From Peptococcaceae bacterium UBA6116 (GTDB taxonomy: Bacteria > Bacillota > Desulfitobacteriia > Desulfitobacteriales > Syntrophobotulaceae), in assembly GCA_002423425.1 (NCBI GenBank), contig DIWC01000018.1, forward strand, positions 20,306 through 84,305: a stretch of DNA of 64,000 nucleotides, read 5' to 3'. Below, piece after piece: positions 24,332-33,342 of the stretch (position 1 is its first letter; the number at the start of each line of letters is the position of its first letter). The notes under the pieces are model-generated. The model was not told where the DNA came from. It worked only from the letters and a program-made list of their open reading frames with translations, and ran no database searches. The position numbers were made by a program, and so were the translations under genes.

Positions 24332-24601
24332 TTGAGACTATTTAACAATGTAACTTATGAGACTGCCCTGCCTTTTCAAGGTATGCAGGCAGGACTTCTT
24401 CTAAAAAACGGAAAGCATTATACAGGTCAAGTCGTTGAAGTTCGTCCCGACGGCATCTTATTCCATTCTTCTAACCCTGGTTTTTTCTTCTTACCGTTTG
24501 CCGCAATTGCTCTTCTGGCACTGACCTTTGGTGCCGGCTATGGAGTAGGGCGTGCAGCATACGGCTATCCTGGCTATGGTCCTTACCCTTATCCCTATTA
24601 A
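24332..24601 (+). CDS. Small protein with membrane helix and Gly/Tyr/Pro tail
   Basis: 89 residues starting at TTG 24332 behind AAAAGGAGGT. The first 50 residues look like a small beta domain (GMQAGLLLKNGKHYTGQVVEVRPDG), followed by a hydrophobic helix (FFFLPFAAIALLALTFGAGYG) and a YGYPGYGPYPYPY tail. The N-terminal portion resembles small spore-coat or adhesion proteins but I cannot name a family. It probably shares a transcript with the preceding Gly-rich gene and ends at a clear terminator. Confidence 0.7.
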   Translation: MRLFNNVTYETALPFQGMQAGLLLKNGKHYTGQVVEVRPDGILFHSSNPGFFFLPFAAIALLALTFGAGYGVGRAAYGYPGYGPYPYPY

Positions 24602-24620
24602 GCCTTCTGTTATCATTGGG

Positions 24621-24650
24621 AAAAGAGCTGCCGACCCGCAGCTCTTTTTC
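24621..24650 (+). terminator. Terminator after the Gly/Tyr-rich gene pair
   Basis: AAAAGAGCTGC pairs with GCAGCTCTTTTT around a 6-base loop; T-rich downstream. Confidence 0.9.
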
Positions 24651-24865
24651 AGTGAATCAACATACCATGGTGATAAATAGCCGCTTAAGTATATTTGGGA
24701 AAATATTTAATAAAAATACTTAAAAATAACATAGACAGTTTCCTGCTGAAATGATATTATGCAAAAAAAGTTGTTTTTAGATAAGCGTGGTGAAATCATA
24801 TTAACGGTCTGGAACATGCAATTCTAGGTTTTATTTATCATTACAGATACCTTGGGCTTTTTTTA

Positions 24866-25405
24866 TTGCTCTCCTTAGGTATGGTGGGAGTGCCTGTACC
24901 CGATGAATTCATAATGGTTTTTGCTGGTTTTCAAACTAATTTAGGCAATATGAATCTTGTAATAACTATAATAGTGGCTGCTGCTGGAAGTTTTACAGGA
25001 ATGAACCTTAGCTATTTTATAGGAAGACAGCTCGATATTCATTTAGTCAGAAAAATAAAATTCTTTAATATAGATAAAAAATTAGAAAAAGCAGAAGCTT
25101 GGTTTGCCAGGTTTGGAGATAAACTTATTGTCGCAGGTTATTTTTTCCCCGGGTTTCGTCATTTTACAGCTTACTTTGCTGGGATGAGCAAATTTTGCTA
25201 TAAAAGATACATAATACTTGTTTCCCAAGGAGCGTTTATCTGGACACTAACATTTATTATAATTGGCAGGCTTCTAGGAGACCATTGGCACCATATAACA
25301 ATGGCCATACATCATCATTTAATTATGGGAGCAGTTATTCTTGGTATTATCGTTATAATCTTTTACGTTTATTCCAGCAGGAAAGATGGCAAAATAGAAC
25401 AATAA
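24866..25405 (+). CDS. DedA-family membrane protein
   Basis: Members are lipid scramblase/flippase-like proteins needed for membrane homeostasis. Visible motifs are GVPVPDEFIMVFAG, FTGMNLSYFIGRQLD, GDKLIVAGYFFPGFRHFTAYFAGM (the conserved F-R-P-G type loop) and later helices. The TTG at 24866 is only the first standard start codon; the homologous N-terminus (LGFIYHYRYLGLFLLLSLGMVG) extends in frame back to about 24800, where an ATT lies six bases after GGTGA. Translation may therefore begin at a rare ATT codon. Length is slightly short of the usual 200 residues unless extended. Confidence 0.85.
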   Translation: MLSLGMVGVPVPDEFIMVFAGFQTNLGNMNLVITIIVAAAGSFTGMNLSYFIGRQLDIHLVRKIKFFNIDKKLEKAEAWFARFGDKLIVAGYFFPGFRHFTAYFAGMSKFCYKRYIILVSQGAFIWTLTFIIIGRLLGDHWHHITMAIHHHLIMGAVILGIIVIIFYVYSSRKDGKIEQ

Positions 25406-25455
25406 ATTTAGCTTCCAAAAGTCCAAAGTATGCGTACCAAATTTTAAAAAAAACA

Positions 25456-25511
25456 TTGACTTCAGCAAAAAATAAAGTATTATTATACCTAGGACATGAT
25501 AACGATTATCA
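25456..25511 (+). promoter_or_regulatory. Promoter and Fur-like box of the feo operon
   Basis: TTGACT (25456-25461), a 16-base spacer and TATTAT (25478-25483), followed by TGATAACGATTATCA (25497-25511), a perfect 6-3-6 palindrome matching the Fur/GATAAT box. Iron-bound Fur would repress feoA-feoB. Confidence 0.8.
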
Positions 25512-25528
25512 ATATATCGGAGGAAAGT

Positions 25529-25771
25529 ATGGATAAACAAAAATTTACGCTTGATGAAATACCGATTAATGGCAGTGGGATAATAATTGATATGCAAATG
25601 GACGGCATTCTGCGGAAAAAGCTTATAGATATGGGGTTGGTAAGGGGAACAAAGTTTAAGGTTGATGGGAGGGCACCGCTGGGTGATCCGATTAAAATTA
25701 ACCTAAGAGGGTATTATCTCACAATAAGGAAAAATGACGCCAAAAAAATAATTGTTGAAAAAAATGGCTAA
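25529..25771 (+). CDS. feoA: Ferrous iron transport protein FeoA
   Basis: 80 residues of SH3-like fold (GSGIIIDMQMDGILRKKLIDMGLVRG, then DPIKINLRGYYLTIRKNDAKKI). It interacts with FeoB to support iron uptake. I start at ATG 25529, after CGGAGGAAAG; the longer frame from 25496 starts inside the Fur box. It is first in feoA-feoB-feoC with a second Fur box between feoA and feoB. Confidence 0.93.
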   Translation: MDKQKFTLDEIPINGSGIIIDMQMDGILRKKLIDMGLVRGTKFKVDGRAPLGDPIKINLRGYYLTIRKNDAKKIIVEKNG

Positions 25772-25802
25772 AGGGGAAACCCTTAAATTATTTATCTGTA
25801 AA

Positions 25803-25817
25803 TGATAACGATAATCA
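25803..25817 (+). promoter_or_regulatory. Second Fur-like box between feoA and feoB
   Basis: TGATAACGATAATCA differs from the upstream box by two bases, with ends complementary over four bases. It lies 29 bases before feoB and could give feoB its own iron control. Confidence 0.65.
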
Positions 25818-25845
25818 ATACACTAAAGGAAAAGGCGGAAAATAG

Positions 25846-27873
25846 ATGGACAAAACCTTTACTGTAGCACTTATTGGCAACCCCAATTCTGGTAAGACAA
25901 GTTTATTTAACATCTTGACCGGATCAAGGCAGCATGTTGGAAACTGGCCTGGGGTAACGGTAGAAAGAAAAGAGGGTATTGCCAGATATGAAAATAAAAG
26001 CATCAGAATTATCGATTTGCCGGGTATTTATAGTTTAAATGCAAGTTCGGATGATGAGGTTATTGCAGTTAATTATATTCTCCAAGAGAAACCGGATATT
26101 GTAGTAAATGTTATTGATTCCTCTAACATTGAACGTAATCTCTACCTTACACTCCAGTTGCTGGAGATGAATACAAAAATTATTATTGCTTTGAACATGG
26201 CGGATGAAGCTGAAAAAAAACGTATTATTATTGATAGGAATAAACTTGCTAATCTTTTGTCTGTTCCTGTTATGGCAACGGTTGCTACTAAAAGCGGCGG
26301 AATCAAGGAGCTTTTGAAAACCGCACTGGATATGGAGAGAATTACCAGAATTCCATTACGGTTTGATTATGGCAAAACAGCAAACGGAAAGCTTTGTGAG
26401 ATAGCTGATTTATTATGTAAAACGACAAGTATCGAACCGGAAGCTTCCTTTCTCTTCGCTGTAAAACTTTTAGAAGACGACCGATATGCCAAAGATCTTG
26501 TTTTAAAGCAAAGAGCTGACATAGGAAAAAGTGTGGAAGCTGCCAAGAGCCAAATCAAGGAGGAGTTTGGGTTTGATCCTGAGATTTATTTTGCGGATAA
26601 GAGATATGAATATATCGAGAGTCTTATCAGGGAATGTGTACAAAAGGAGACTGCTTCAACCAAAGATCTCACGGAGAGAATAGATAGAATTGTAACCAAT
26701 AAGTGGTTGGGAATACCCGTTTTTTTTCTTATTATGTTTTTGCTCTATCAGATTACAATGGGATTCGGCAATGATTTCCTTGGGAGTTATGTCGAAGCTG
26801 CCGTTTCTCTCTTGGCGGAACATGTTTCCGGTCTTTTGGAAAATGCACATCCACTGCTAAGGTCTTTTGTCATTGATGCTATGATCGGAGGGGTTGGGTC
26901 CGTGCTGGTATTCGTACCACTCATGTTTACTATGTATTTTCTGATTTCTTTGCTTGAAGACAGTGGCTATATGGCTAGAGCGGTTTATGTTATGGATAAA
27001 CTAATGAATGCGGTAGGGCTGCATGGAAAAACGGCAGTTGCCATGATCGTAGGCAGCGGCTGCAATGTGGCCGGAATTATGTCGACGCGTACACTGGATA
27101 CAAAAAAGGACAGAATGATTGGGATTCTTATTAGTCCGTTCATTTCCTGCAGCGCCAGGCTGCCTGTTTATGCCCTGTTTGCAGGGGCATTTTTCGGATC
27201 TAAAAAAGTTGGAATTTTTCCGGCCTCAGGCTTGGTGGTTTTTTCTTTATATCTTCTCGGTTTTATTGTCGCTGTGGCAGTAGGTAGAATTTTGAGTAAG
27301 ACTGTCTTCCGTCAGGAAAAATCATATTTTATTATGGAGCTGCCTCCTTATAGGGTTCCGACATTGAGAAGTCTTTTCATCCACATGTGGGAGAAAACAG
27401 AGTCTTTCATCAGAAAAGCAGGTACAGTAATTTTCGGCATTGTAGTTCTGATCTGGGCACTATCCGTCTTCCCCATAGGGGTTGAACCGGGAAGTGCCGG
27501 CAGTATCCTCGGCAGGCTTGGTTCATTGATTGCTCCCATTTTAACTCCTGCCGGGTTTGGTTCCTGGGAGGCAACTGTAGCTCTGATTGTTGGAATTGGG
27601 GCTAAGGAAGCGGTTGTTGCTACCTTTGGGATGGTTTATGGAACAGGGCAAGGTCTTTTAACCAATGTACTTGTTCAGTATTTTACGCCTTTATCGGCCT
27701 ACGCTTTTATGGTTATGACTCTTCTTTACTCGCCTTGTGCCGCAACGGTAGGGGTAATAAAAAAAGAGACCGATTCTCTTAAATGGGCCCTCTTCTCCAT
27801 TGGTTATTCTCTTATCATCGGCTGGGGGGCTGCGGTTATAGTCTATCAAGTCGGAAAAGTGCTCGGATTATAA
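25846..27873 (+). CDS. feoB: Ferrous iron transporter FeoB
   Basis: 675 residues: an N-terminal G domain (G1 GNPNSGKTS at 11-19, G3 DLPGIYSL, G4 NMAD) with a GDI-like helical segment, then about 8-10 membrane helices from residue 285 with the conserved Gate/pore Cys in GSGCNVAGIMSTR and SPFISCSARLPVYALF. It moves Fe(II) across the cytoplasmic membrane, dependent on GTPase activity. The start is ATG 25846. The 3' end is followed closely by a FeoC-like gene. Confidence 0.97.
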   Translation: MDKTFTVALIGNPNSGKTSLFNILTGSRQHVGNWPGVTVERKEGIARYENKSIRIIDLPGIYSLNASSDDEVIAVNYILQEKPDIVVNVIDSSNIERNLYLTLQLLEMNTKIIIALNMADEAEKKRIIIDRNKLANLLSVPVMATVATKSGGIKELLKTALDMERITRIPLRFDYGKTANGKLCEIADLLCKTTSIEPEASFLFAVKLLEDDRYAKDLVLKQRADIGKSVEAAKSQIKEEFGFDPEIYFADKRYEYIESLIRECVQKETASTKDLTERIDRIVTNKWLGIPVFFLIMFLLYQITMGFGNDFLGSYVEAAVSLLAEHVSGLLENAHPLLRSFVIDAMIGGVGSVLVFVPLMFTMYFLISLLEDSGYMARAVYVMDKLMNAVGLHGKTAVAMIVGSGCNVAGIMSTRTLDTKKDRMIGILISPFISCSARLPVYALFAGAFFGSKKVGIFPASGLVVFSLYLLGFIVAVAVGRILSKTVFRQEKSYFIMELPPYRVPTLRSLFIHMWEKTESFIRKAGTVIFGIVVLIWALSVFPIGVEPGSAGSILGRLGSLIAPILTPAGFGSWEATVALIVGIGAKEAVVATFGMVYGTGQGLLTNVLVQYFTPLSAYAFMVMTLLYSPCAATVGVIKKETDSLKWALFSIGYSLIIGWGAAVIVYQVGKVLGL

Positions 27874-27899
27874 TAAGGACTCAAAGGAGCAATAAAGAA

Positions 27900-28196
27900 A
27901 TGTTAATAAAAATATTGGGTGAAATTGCTAAAAACCAGGACTCTTCGCAATCTTCCCTGGCTAAAGCATTAAATATAAATCCTGCAATGGTTAAACAGGC
28001 GTTTTATGATCTGGAGAGAATGGGATATATTATTAACTATGATCAAAACTGTGACGATGAGGCCTGCGATGAGTGCGGGCTCTGCTGTACTAAAAAAAAT
28101 AAAGGTAAGGAGGTTAAGGTTAATACCGGAATCACAAGATGGAAACTGACCGAAAAAGGCAAAATAGCTATTTGTTCGGTTGAAGGTTATTCATAA
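27900..28196 (+). CDS. feoC: FeoC-like winged-helix protein with cysteine cluster
   Basis: 98 residues beginning at ATG 27900 (AAGGAG upstream), 26 bases after feoB. The N-terminal winged helix (LGEIAKNQDSSQSSLAKALN, VKQAFYDLERMGYI) is followed by a cysteine-rich wing (CDDEACDECGLCC), the place where FeoC proteins bind an Fe-S cluster. It could sense iron or oxygen and adjust FeoB stability. The last 29 bases overlap the 3' end of the convergent lipoprotein gene. Confidence 0.8.
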   Translation: MLIKILGEIAKNQDSSQSSLAKALNINPAMVKQAFYDLERMGYIINYDQNCDDEACDECGLCCTKKNKGKEVKVNTGITRWKLTEKGKIAICSVEGYS

Positions 28197-28881
28197 TATT
28201 ATTCAGGTCAATAACTTGTATGCCTTGGGGAAGGTTAAATGTGCCATCGGGAACAGAACCCGCTCCGACTTTAATATCTTTATATTCCGACGTGGTCATC
28301 TGCCCGTTTAGGCCTTGTTGGAATTTGACTACTATTCCATACTCCGTACTTAGCCATTCTTTATACTTCCCTTGATTGAGGGTGAATGTAATCACTTTGC
28401 AGTTCATTTTATTGACAGTTTCTGTTCCTGTTATTTGATAATTGGTATCATTCAGTTGCAGTAGATAGTCCATAGGAGTAACATTATCCTCGCCTTGGTA
28501 TTCCTCAATTTTTTCCTTCGTGGCCATATTATCTCCAGGTATGTAGGAGATTATTTCACCCTTTTCCAGATCAAAGATTGAGATAGCTCTCTGCCCGTTA
28601 AAAATAGAATCAGTTTTCATTTTTGTATCTTTGAACCAAACTCTGCTTTCGGAAGATAGTCCTGCGCTGGTTATAACCAGATTATAGGAAATTTCTCTGA
28701 TTCTTTTGCCCTTAGAAATCAAACTAGAAACCACACCTTTTTCATCAGCGGCTTTGGTTTCTGCGGGAGCAACTGAAGATGGAGAAGTAGAGCTGTCCCC
28801 GTTGCCGCAAGCGGTCAATATCCAAATGCTAGCTACTAGCAAAATGGCCAGGAAAAAAAGCTTCTTAGCAGATGTTTTCAT
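28168..28881 (-). CDS. LolA-like lipoprotein
   Basis: 237 residues with a classic lipobox (WILTACGNG), a Ser/Pro linker and a beta-rich domain (NLVITSAGLSSESRVWFKDTKMKTDS, SIFDLEKGEIISYIPGDN, NKMNCKVITFTL, GIVVKFQQGL) of the LolA/outer-membrane lipoprotein-sorting type found in Gram-positive lipoproteins. The role in monoderms is unknown; it may carry a lipophilic ligand at the membrane surface. ATG 28881 follows GAGGAGG; upstream ATG 28896 has no site. Confidence 0.75.
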   Translation of the reverse strand: MKTSAKKLFFLAILLVASIWILTACGNGDSSTSPSSVAPAETKAADEKGVVSSLISKGKRIREISYNLVITSAGLSSESRVWFKDTKMKTDSIFNGQRAISIFDLEKGEIISYIPGDNMATKEKIEEYQGEDNVTPMDYLLQLNDTNYQITGTETVNKMNCKVITFTLNQGKYKEWLSTEYGIVVKFQQGLNGQMTTSEYKDIKVGAGSVPDGTFNLPQGIQVIDLNNIMNNLQPNK

Positions 28882-29052
28882 GTCTTTCCTCCTCAAACAT
28901 TTTTCTTGTTTTTTTGTCGGTTATAGGTGAATATTCGTCAAGGATAGGGAAATTACCTTTGTTTACTGAGAAAAGGTTTTAGAAAATATTAGCTTTCCGC
29001 CCACTTCATGGTATAATATTATTTGCTTATATTAATTGGAGGGCTGGTAATA

Positions 29053-30936
29053 ATGAATAACAATGTTGAGACGAGAGAATTTCAAACTGAAATTAGGCAG
29101 TTGCTGAATATTGTTATTAATTCTCTCTATACCGACCGCGATATTTTTTTAAGAGAATTAATATCCAATGCAGCGGATGCCACCGAGAAACTGCGTTACT
29201 GTAAATTGACTGAAAACGATTCCCTTGGTTCCGATCTGCCTTTGGAGATATCCATTGATACCGATGAGGAGGCTCATACTTTTACTATCTCCGATAACGG
29301 AATCGGCATGACCAAGGAGGAATTGATTGAAAATCTGGGTACTATTGCCCATTCAGGCTCCAAGGAATTTATAAGGCAGCTGGCGGAAGTCGGAAAGAGT
29401 TCAGGCGGACCAGGAAACCAAGCAGATTTGAGTTTAATCGGCCAGTTTGGCGTTGGTTTCTATTCGGCTTTTATGGTAGCTGACAAAGTAACTCTTTATA
29501 CCCGTTCTTTCCGGTCGGATGCAGAAAGCTGGATTTGGTCTTCAGACGGAACAGGCAGCTATTCCCTGGAAAAAGGTGAACGGCAGGATTATGGCACTCG
29601 TATTGTCTTGACGCTGAAACAAGATGCTTATAACTATAGTAAAGCTGAAGAAATAAGGCAAATAATTAAACAATATTCGAGTTTTGTTCCTTTCCCGATC
29701 AAGGTTAACGGCGAAAAGGCCGATACAGTCGAAGCAATCTGGACTAAAAATCCATCCCAGATTACGGAGGAAGAGTATACTGAATTTTATAAGTATATCG
29801 ATAATGCGATGGAAGAGCCTTATTATAAACTCCATTTTTCTTCCGATGCACCGTTGTCCATCAAATCATTGCTTTTTGTTCCTGCTGAAAATTATGAACG
29901 GCTGGGATTCAGTAAAATGGAGCGAGGGGTAAACCTTTTCTGTAAAAAGGTATTGATTCAGGAAAAATCAGAGGCTATTGTTCCGGAATGGATGAGATTT
30001 GTACGCGGGGTTATTGACAGTGAAGAGCTGCCTTTAAATATTTCAAGAGAGACACTGCAAGACAGCGCTTTGATATCCAAGCTCAGTAAAGTGGTGACAG
30101 GGCGTTTCCTTAAGTTTCTTGAAGAACAAGCTAAGGATGATCCTGAGAAGTACCGGCAATTCTGGGAAAAGTTTAACCGTTTTCTGAAGGAAGGAGCCGC
30201 TTCTGATTTTACCCACAAGGATGCTTTGGTCCGGCTTTTGCGTTTTGAGTCCAATTTCACCCATAAGGGAGAGCTCGTTTCTCTCGAAGACTATGTGGGA
30301 CGTATGAAAGAAGACCAGAAAACGATCTATTATATCGGCGGATCAAACCGGGAGGTTATAGAATCGGGGCCCTATCTGGAAATCTTTAAAGATAAAGGAA
30401 TCGAAGTTCTCTATAATTACGAGGCTATTGATGATTACATTCTAAATAGTCTTCATGAATTCAGGGATAAAAAAATAGTTGCAGCCGAACAGGACAGTTT
30501 AGATTTGCCTGCTGTTAAGTTGGAAGAACAACAAAAAACTGAGAATGAGATGCCGGATGATGAAACGCAGGCTTTATTAGCTTGGTTTAAGGAAACTTTA
30601 GGAAGTAAAGTCACTGAAGTCCGCACATCTAAACGTTTAGTGGACAGTCCGGCTATGGTCTTATGCAGTTTTGGGTCACACAGCATGCAAAAAATGATGC
30701 AAATGATGAGCAATGACCTAAACTCGGCTCCGGCAGGTATTTTAGAAATCAATAGCCGCCATCCGGTGATAAAAGGAATTAATGAATTGCGCAAAATAAG
30801 TGATCCTTTCGCTGAAGATGCTGTTGAACAGGTTCTGCAAAACGCCCAGATTGCGGCAGGACTGATTATTGATCCGAGAAATATGGTTAACAGGCTGTAT
30901 AGTATTCTCGAAAGGGCAGTCTCCCCAAAACAGTAG
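29053..30936 (+). CDS. htpG: Molecular chaperone HtpG (Hsp90)
   Basis: 627 residues with the GHKL ATP site (ELISNAADATEKLRY, ISDNGIGMTKEELIENLGTIAHSG, GQFGVGFYSAFMVAD), the middle domain with the catalytic Arg region (GVIDSEELPLNISRETLQ) and the C-terminal dimerisation domain. It folds and remodels client proteins in the cytosol. ATG 29053 follows GGAGGG; ATG-like starts from 29023 lack a site. Monocistronic. Confidence 0.96.
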   Translation: MNNNVETREFQTEIRQLLNIVINSLYTDRDIFLRELISNAADATEKLRYCKLTENDSLGSDLPLEISIDTDEEAHTFTISDNGIGMTKEELIENLGTIAHSGSKEFIRQLAEVGKSSGGPGNQADLSLIGQFGVGFYSAFMVADKVTLYTRSFRSDAESWIWSSDGTGSYSLEKGERQDYGTRIVLTLKQDAYNYSKAEEIRQIIKQYSSFVPFPIKVNGEKADTVEAIWTKNPSQITEEEYTEFYKYIDNAMEEPYYKLHFSSDAPLSIKSLLFVPAENYERLGFSKMERGVNLFCKKVLIQEKSEAIVPEWMRFVRGVIDSEELPLNISRETLQDSALISKLSKVVTGRFLKFLEEQAKDDPEKYRQFWEKFNRFLKEGAASDFTHKDALVRLLRFESNFTHKGELVSLEDYVGRMKEDQKTIYYIGGSNREVIESGPYLEIFKDKGIEVLYNYEAIDDYILNSLHEFRDKKIVAAEQDSLDLPAVKLEEQQKTENEMPDDETQALLAWFKETLGSKVTEVRTSKRLVDSPAMVLCSFGSHSMQKMMQMMSNDLNSAPAGILEINSRHPVIKGINELRKISDPFAEDAVEQVLQNAQIAAGLIIDPRNMVNRLYSILERAVSPKQ

Positions 30937-31003
30937 GTATATTTTTAGGTGTTAAATTAATTATAAGCAGCTTATCTGTAACAGTATGAGTTTAAAGTTG
31001 AAG

Positions 31004-31038
31004 AAACCCTGCCTTCCAATTCAGAGGAGTGCAGGGTT
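31004..31038 (+). terminator. Hairpin after htpG
   Basis: AACCCTGC pairs with GCAGGGTT across about 18 bases. It lacks a good T-run, so termination strength is uncertain. Confidence 0.45.
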
Positions 31039-31074
31039 AATGCTGTCATAATAAACACTATTAATTATTTTGGA

Positions 31075-31791
31075 GTGATAACTATCCACATCTTAATTTA
31101 CGGACTAATTGCCGGAGTTGTTACCGGAGCTGGAGCTATAATATCAATTGCTATTACTAAGATAACAGATAAAATACTTTCATTGTCATTGGGCTTTGCT
31201 TCGGGGGTAATGATAGGGATTTCAACACTTTCTCTTATTCCTTCGAGCCTGAAAATTGGCAATACTTATATCTGTATTGCCGGCTTTGTGGCCGGCGCAG
31301 CATTCCTTCTGCTGGTTGATGTTACCATCCCCCATATTCATAAGATAGATGCGGATTGTGATAAATATCTTAAAATGGGATACTTTATTGCTTTTGGAAT
31401 AGCTTTACATAACCTCCCTGAGGGAATTGCCATCGGAGCTACCAGTGAAGTTTCGCACCAGATGGGAGTTATGACGGCGATAACGATCGGAATTCATAAC
31501 ATTGCTGAAGGACTGTGTGTTGCCATGCCTCTTTGTCTTGGCAATATCCGCAAATCGAGAGTTGTCATGATCACAACATTGACCGGTTTGTCAACCTTAC
31601 TAGGCACCTGGCTCGGTATTATCTTCGGTTTGGTATCTCCTTTATTAATTGCTTTCTTTCTTGCTTTTGCTGCCGGAGCCATGATCTATATCAGCAGTGA
31701 TGAGCTGATTCCCAGGAGTCATAGTTCGCACAGCGAGTTTGCCAATGTAGGGATCTTATCGGGTTTTATTTTGGCTTTCCTGTTATCATAA
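31075..31791 (+). CDS. ZIP-family metal transporter (ZupT-like)
   Basis: About 238 residues and eight hydrophobic helices, with the metal-binding helices HNLPEGIAIGA and HNIAEGLCVAMPL. ZIP proteins import zinc and sometimes iron or manganese. The annotated GTG at 31075 overlaps the only purine-rich site (TTGGAG), so the true start might be a non-standard codon several triplets downstream. Its last 6 bases overlap the convergent histidine-kinase gene. Confidence 0.9.
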   Translation: MITIHILIYGLIAGVVTGAGAIISIAITKITDKILSLSLGFASGVMIGISTLSLIPSSLKIGNTYICIAGFVAGAAFLLLVDVTIPHIHKIDADCDKYLKMGYFIAFGIALHNLPEGIAIGATSEVSHQMGVMTAITIGIHNIAEGLCVAMPLCLGNIRKSRVVMITTLTGLSTLLGTWLGIIFGLVSPLLIAFFLAFAAGAMIYISSDELIPRSHSSHSEFANVGILSGFILAFLLS

Positions 31792-33342
31792 TGTTGTTGT
31801 TCTTGGAAATGAGATGATAAAGCTGGTTCCTTCGTCGATCTTACTTTCGACCTTAATATCTCCTCCACGGGTTTTGACCAGCTCGGAAACGATAGCCAGA
31901 CCAAGACCAGAACCCTGTCCCTTAGTATGGGAACGGGAGCGGTCACCCCGGAAAAGCCTTTCAAAAACGTGAGGTAAGTCCTCTGCGGGGATACCTTTAC
32001 CATTGTCCTGGATAGTGATAACAAAATTCTCCGGCTCTTCCTTCGTTAAGACGGAAATGATGCCTTCTGATCCGGTATATTGAATGGCGTTGTGCAAAAG
32101 ATTGTAAAGTATTTGTTTGAGTTCATCGGATTTTAATGGGAGAATCTGCCTAGGAATAGAAGCGGAAATGCTTTCGGTTGCCTGGAGGTCTTGACCGTTA
32201 AACTCCAACTTTCTGTTCTGAAGCAACGGGGTGAGAAGCGGAAGCAGCTCAGGAATAACATCTCTTAAGGTAGATAAGGGGCTTTCCGTCTCCTTTCCTG
32301 TTTGTTCTTCCTGGGTAATGCGGTTAAGAATAAGAAGACTTTCAGTCAAACGAATCAAACGTTCGGTTTCGATCAACATCGTATGGAGGGCAGAGTCCAG
32401 TAATTCCTTATCTGCAGAGCCGCCGCGCTGAAGAATCTCCAAAAACCCCCTGATAGAGGTGAGTGGTGTCCGCAATTCGTGGGAAGCATCAGCGATGAAG
32501 CGGGCCATCTTATCTTTAGCTGTGCGCTCGGTTTTTAAAGCAATTTCCATTTGACATAACATATGATTTAATGCTTCACGCAGTTGTTCAATTTCGGAAG
32601 CAGTTTTCTGATAAGGTAAACGCAGGTTATAGCGGCCGCCGGCAATTTTACGGGCTGTGGAGGAAATGTTAAGGAGCGGTTCCAATGGCTTTTGCAGGGC
32701 CAGGGCAGAAAGTATTGTGCTTAAAAGCAGGACGAGTAAGGCATTAAAAATATAATTCTCAATATTTCTTTCAAGAATTAGTTCTTCCTCAAGTAATGGT
32801 TCTCCAATTACGGCATAACCGAGGATAGGAACTTGGATTAAACCCGGGCCCTCAAGCATGATTGAAGAAATTCCGGTGGCAAGGACCGGTTTGACCAGAA
32901 GCATGTACTTGGTTTGTTTGGTATTGCCAAAAATAAAAGGTTCGGCGGCAAGAGCTTTGTCATTTAAATCAAAGTTTAAATCGTGCTGAGTAAATACAGG
33001 TATATCGTTTGGTTGTCCGTAACTGTAAATAATAAACTTAGGCTGATAATCGGCGGAATAAAAGGCTACAAAATTTCCCGGCCTAAGTTCGGCAAATCTA
33101 CCTGGGCGGAGTTGACTGTTGCCAAGCCAATCGGTTAAGTTACTGCTGATGGAATGATAATCGGAAACCAGATTCTGTTCTGAGCCCTGATAGAGGGAAT
33201 CCTTAAGGGCGTTATACTGGATTAAGCCAATTATTATAAAGAAAATAATATGACAAACCCAGAAACGCAGCAGGAGCTGGCCTACCAGTGATTTCCGCCA
33301 ATTATTAATACTAACTAGGAATTTACAGGTCATGTTTTTCAA
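31786..33342 (-). CDS. Sensor histidine kinase
   Basis: 518 residues: TM1 (about 22-42), an extracytoplasmic sensor of about 150 residues, TM2 (about 198-216), HAMP, a HisKA domain with the phospho-acceptor in HELRTPLTSIRG (near residue 285), and HATPase_c with NLLHNAIQYTG, DNGKGIP and GSGLGLAIV. It overlaps the response-regulator gene by 20 bases, so the pair is translationally coupled. The signal is unknown. The membrane-bound kinase belongs to the classical OmpR-partner group. Confidence 0.93.
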   Translation of the reverse strand: MKNMTCKFLVSINNWRKSLVGQLLLRFWVCHIIFFIIIGLIQYNALKDSLYQGSEQNLVSDYHSISSNLTDWLGNSQLRPGRFAELRPGNFVAFYSADYQPKFIIYSYGQPNDIPVFTQHDLNFDLNDKALAAEPFIFGNTKQTKYMLLVKPVLATGISSIMLEGPGLIQVPILGYAVIGEPLLEEELILERNIENYIFNALLVLLLSTILSALALQKPLEPLLNISSTARKIAGGRYNLRLPYQKTASEIEQLREALNHMLCQMEIALKTERTAKDKMARFIADASHELRTPLTSIRGFLEILQRGGSADKELLDSALHTMLIETERLIRLTESLLILNRITQEEQTGKETESPLSTLRDVIPELLPLLTPLLQNRKLEFNGQDLQATESISASIPRQILPLKSDELKQILYNLLHNAIQYTGSEGIISVLTKEEPENFVITIQDNGKGIPAEDLPHVFERLFRGDRSRSHTKGQGSGLGLAIVSELVKTRGGDIKVESKIDEGTSFIISFPRTTTL

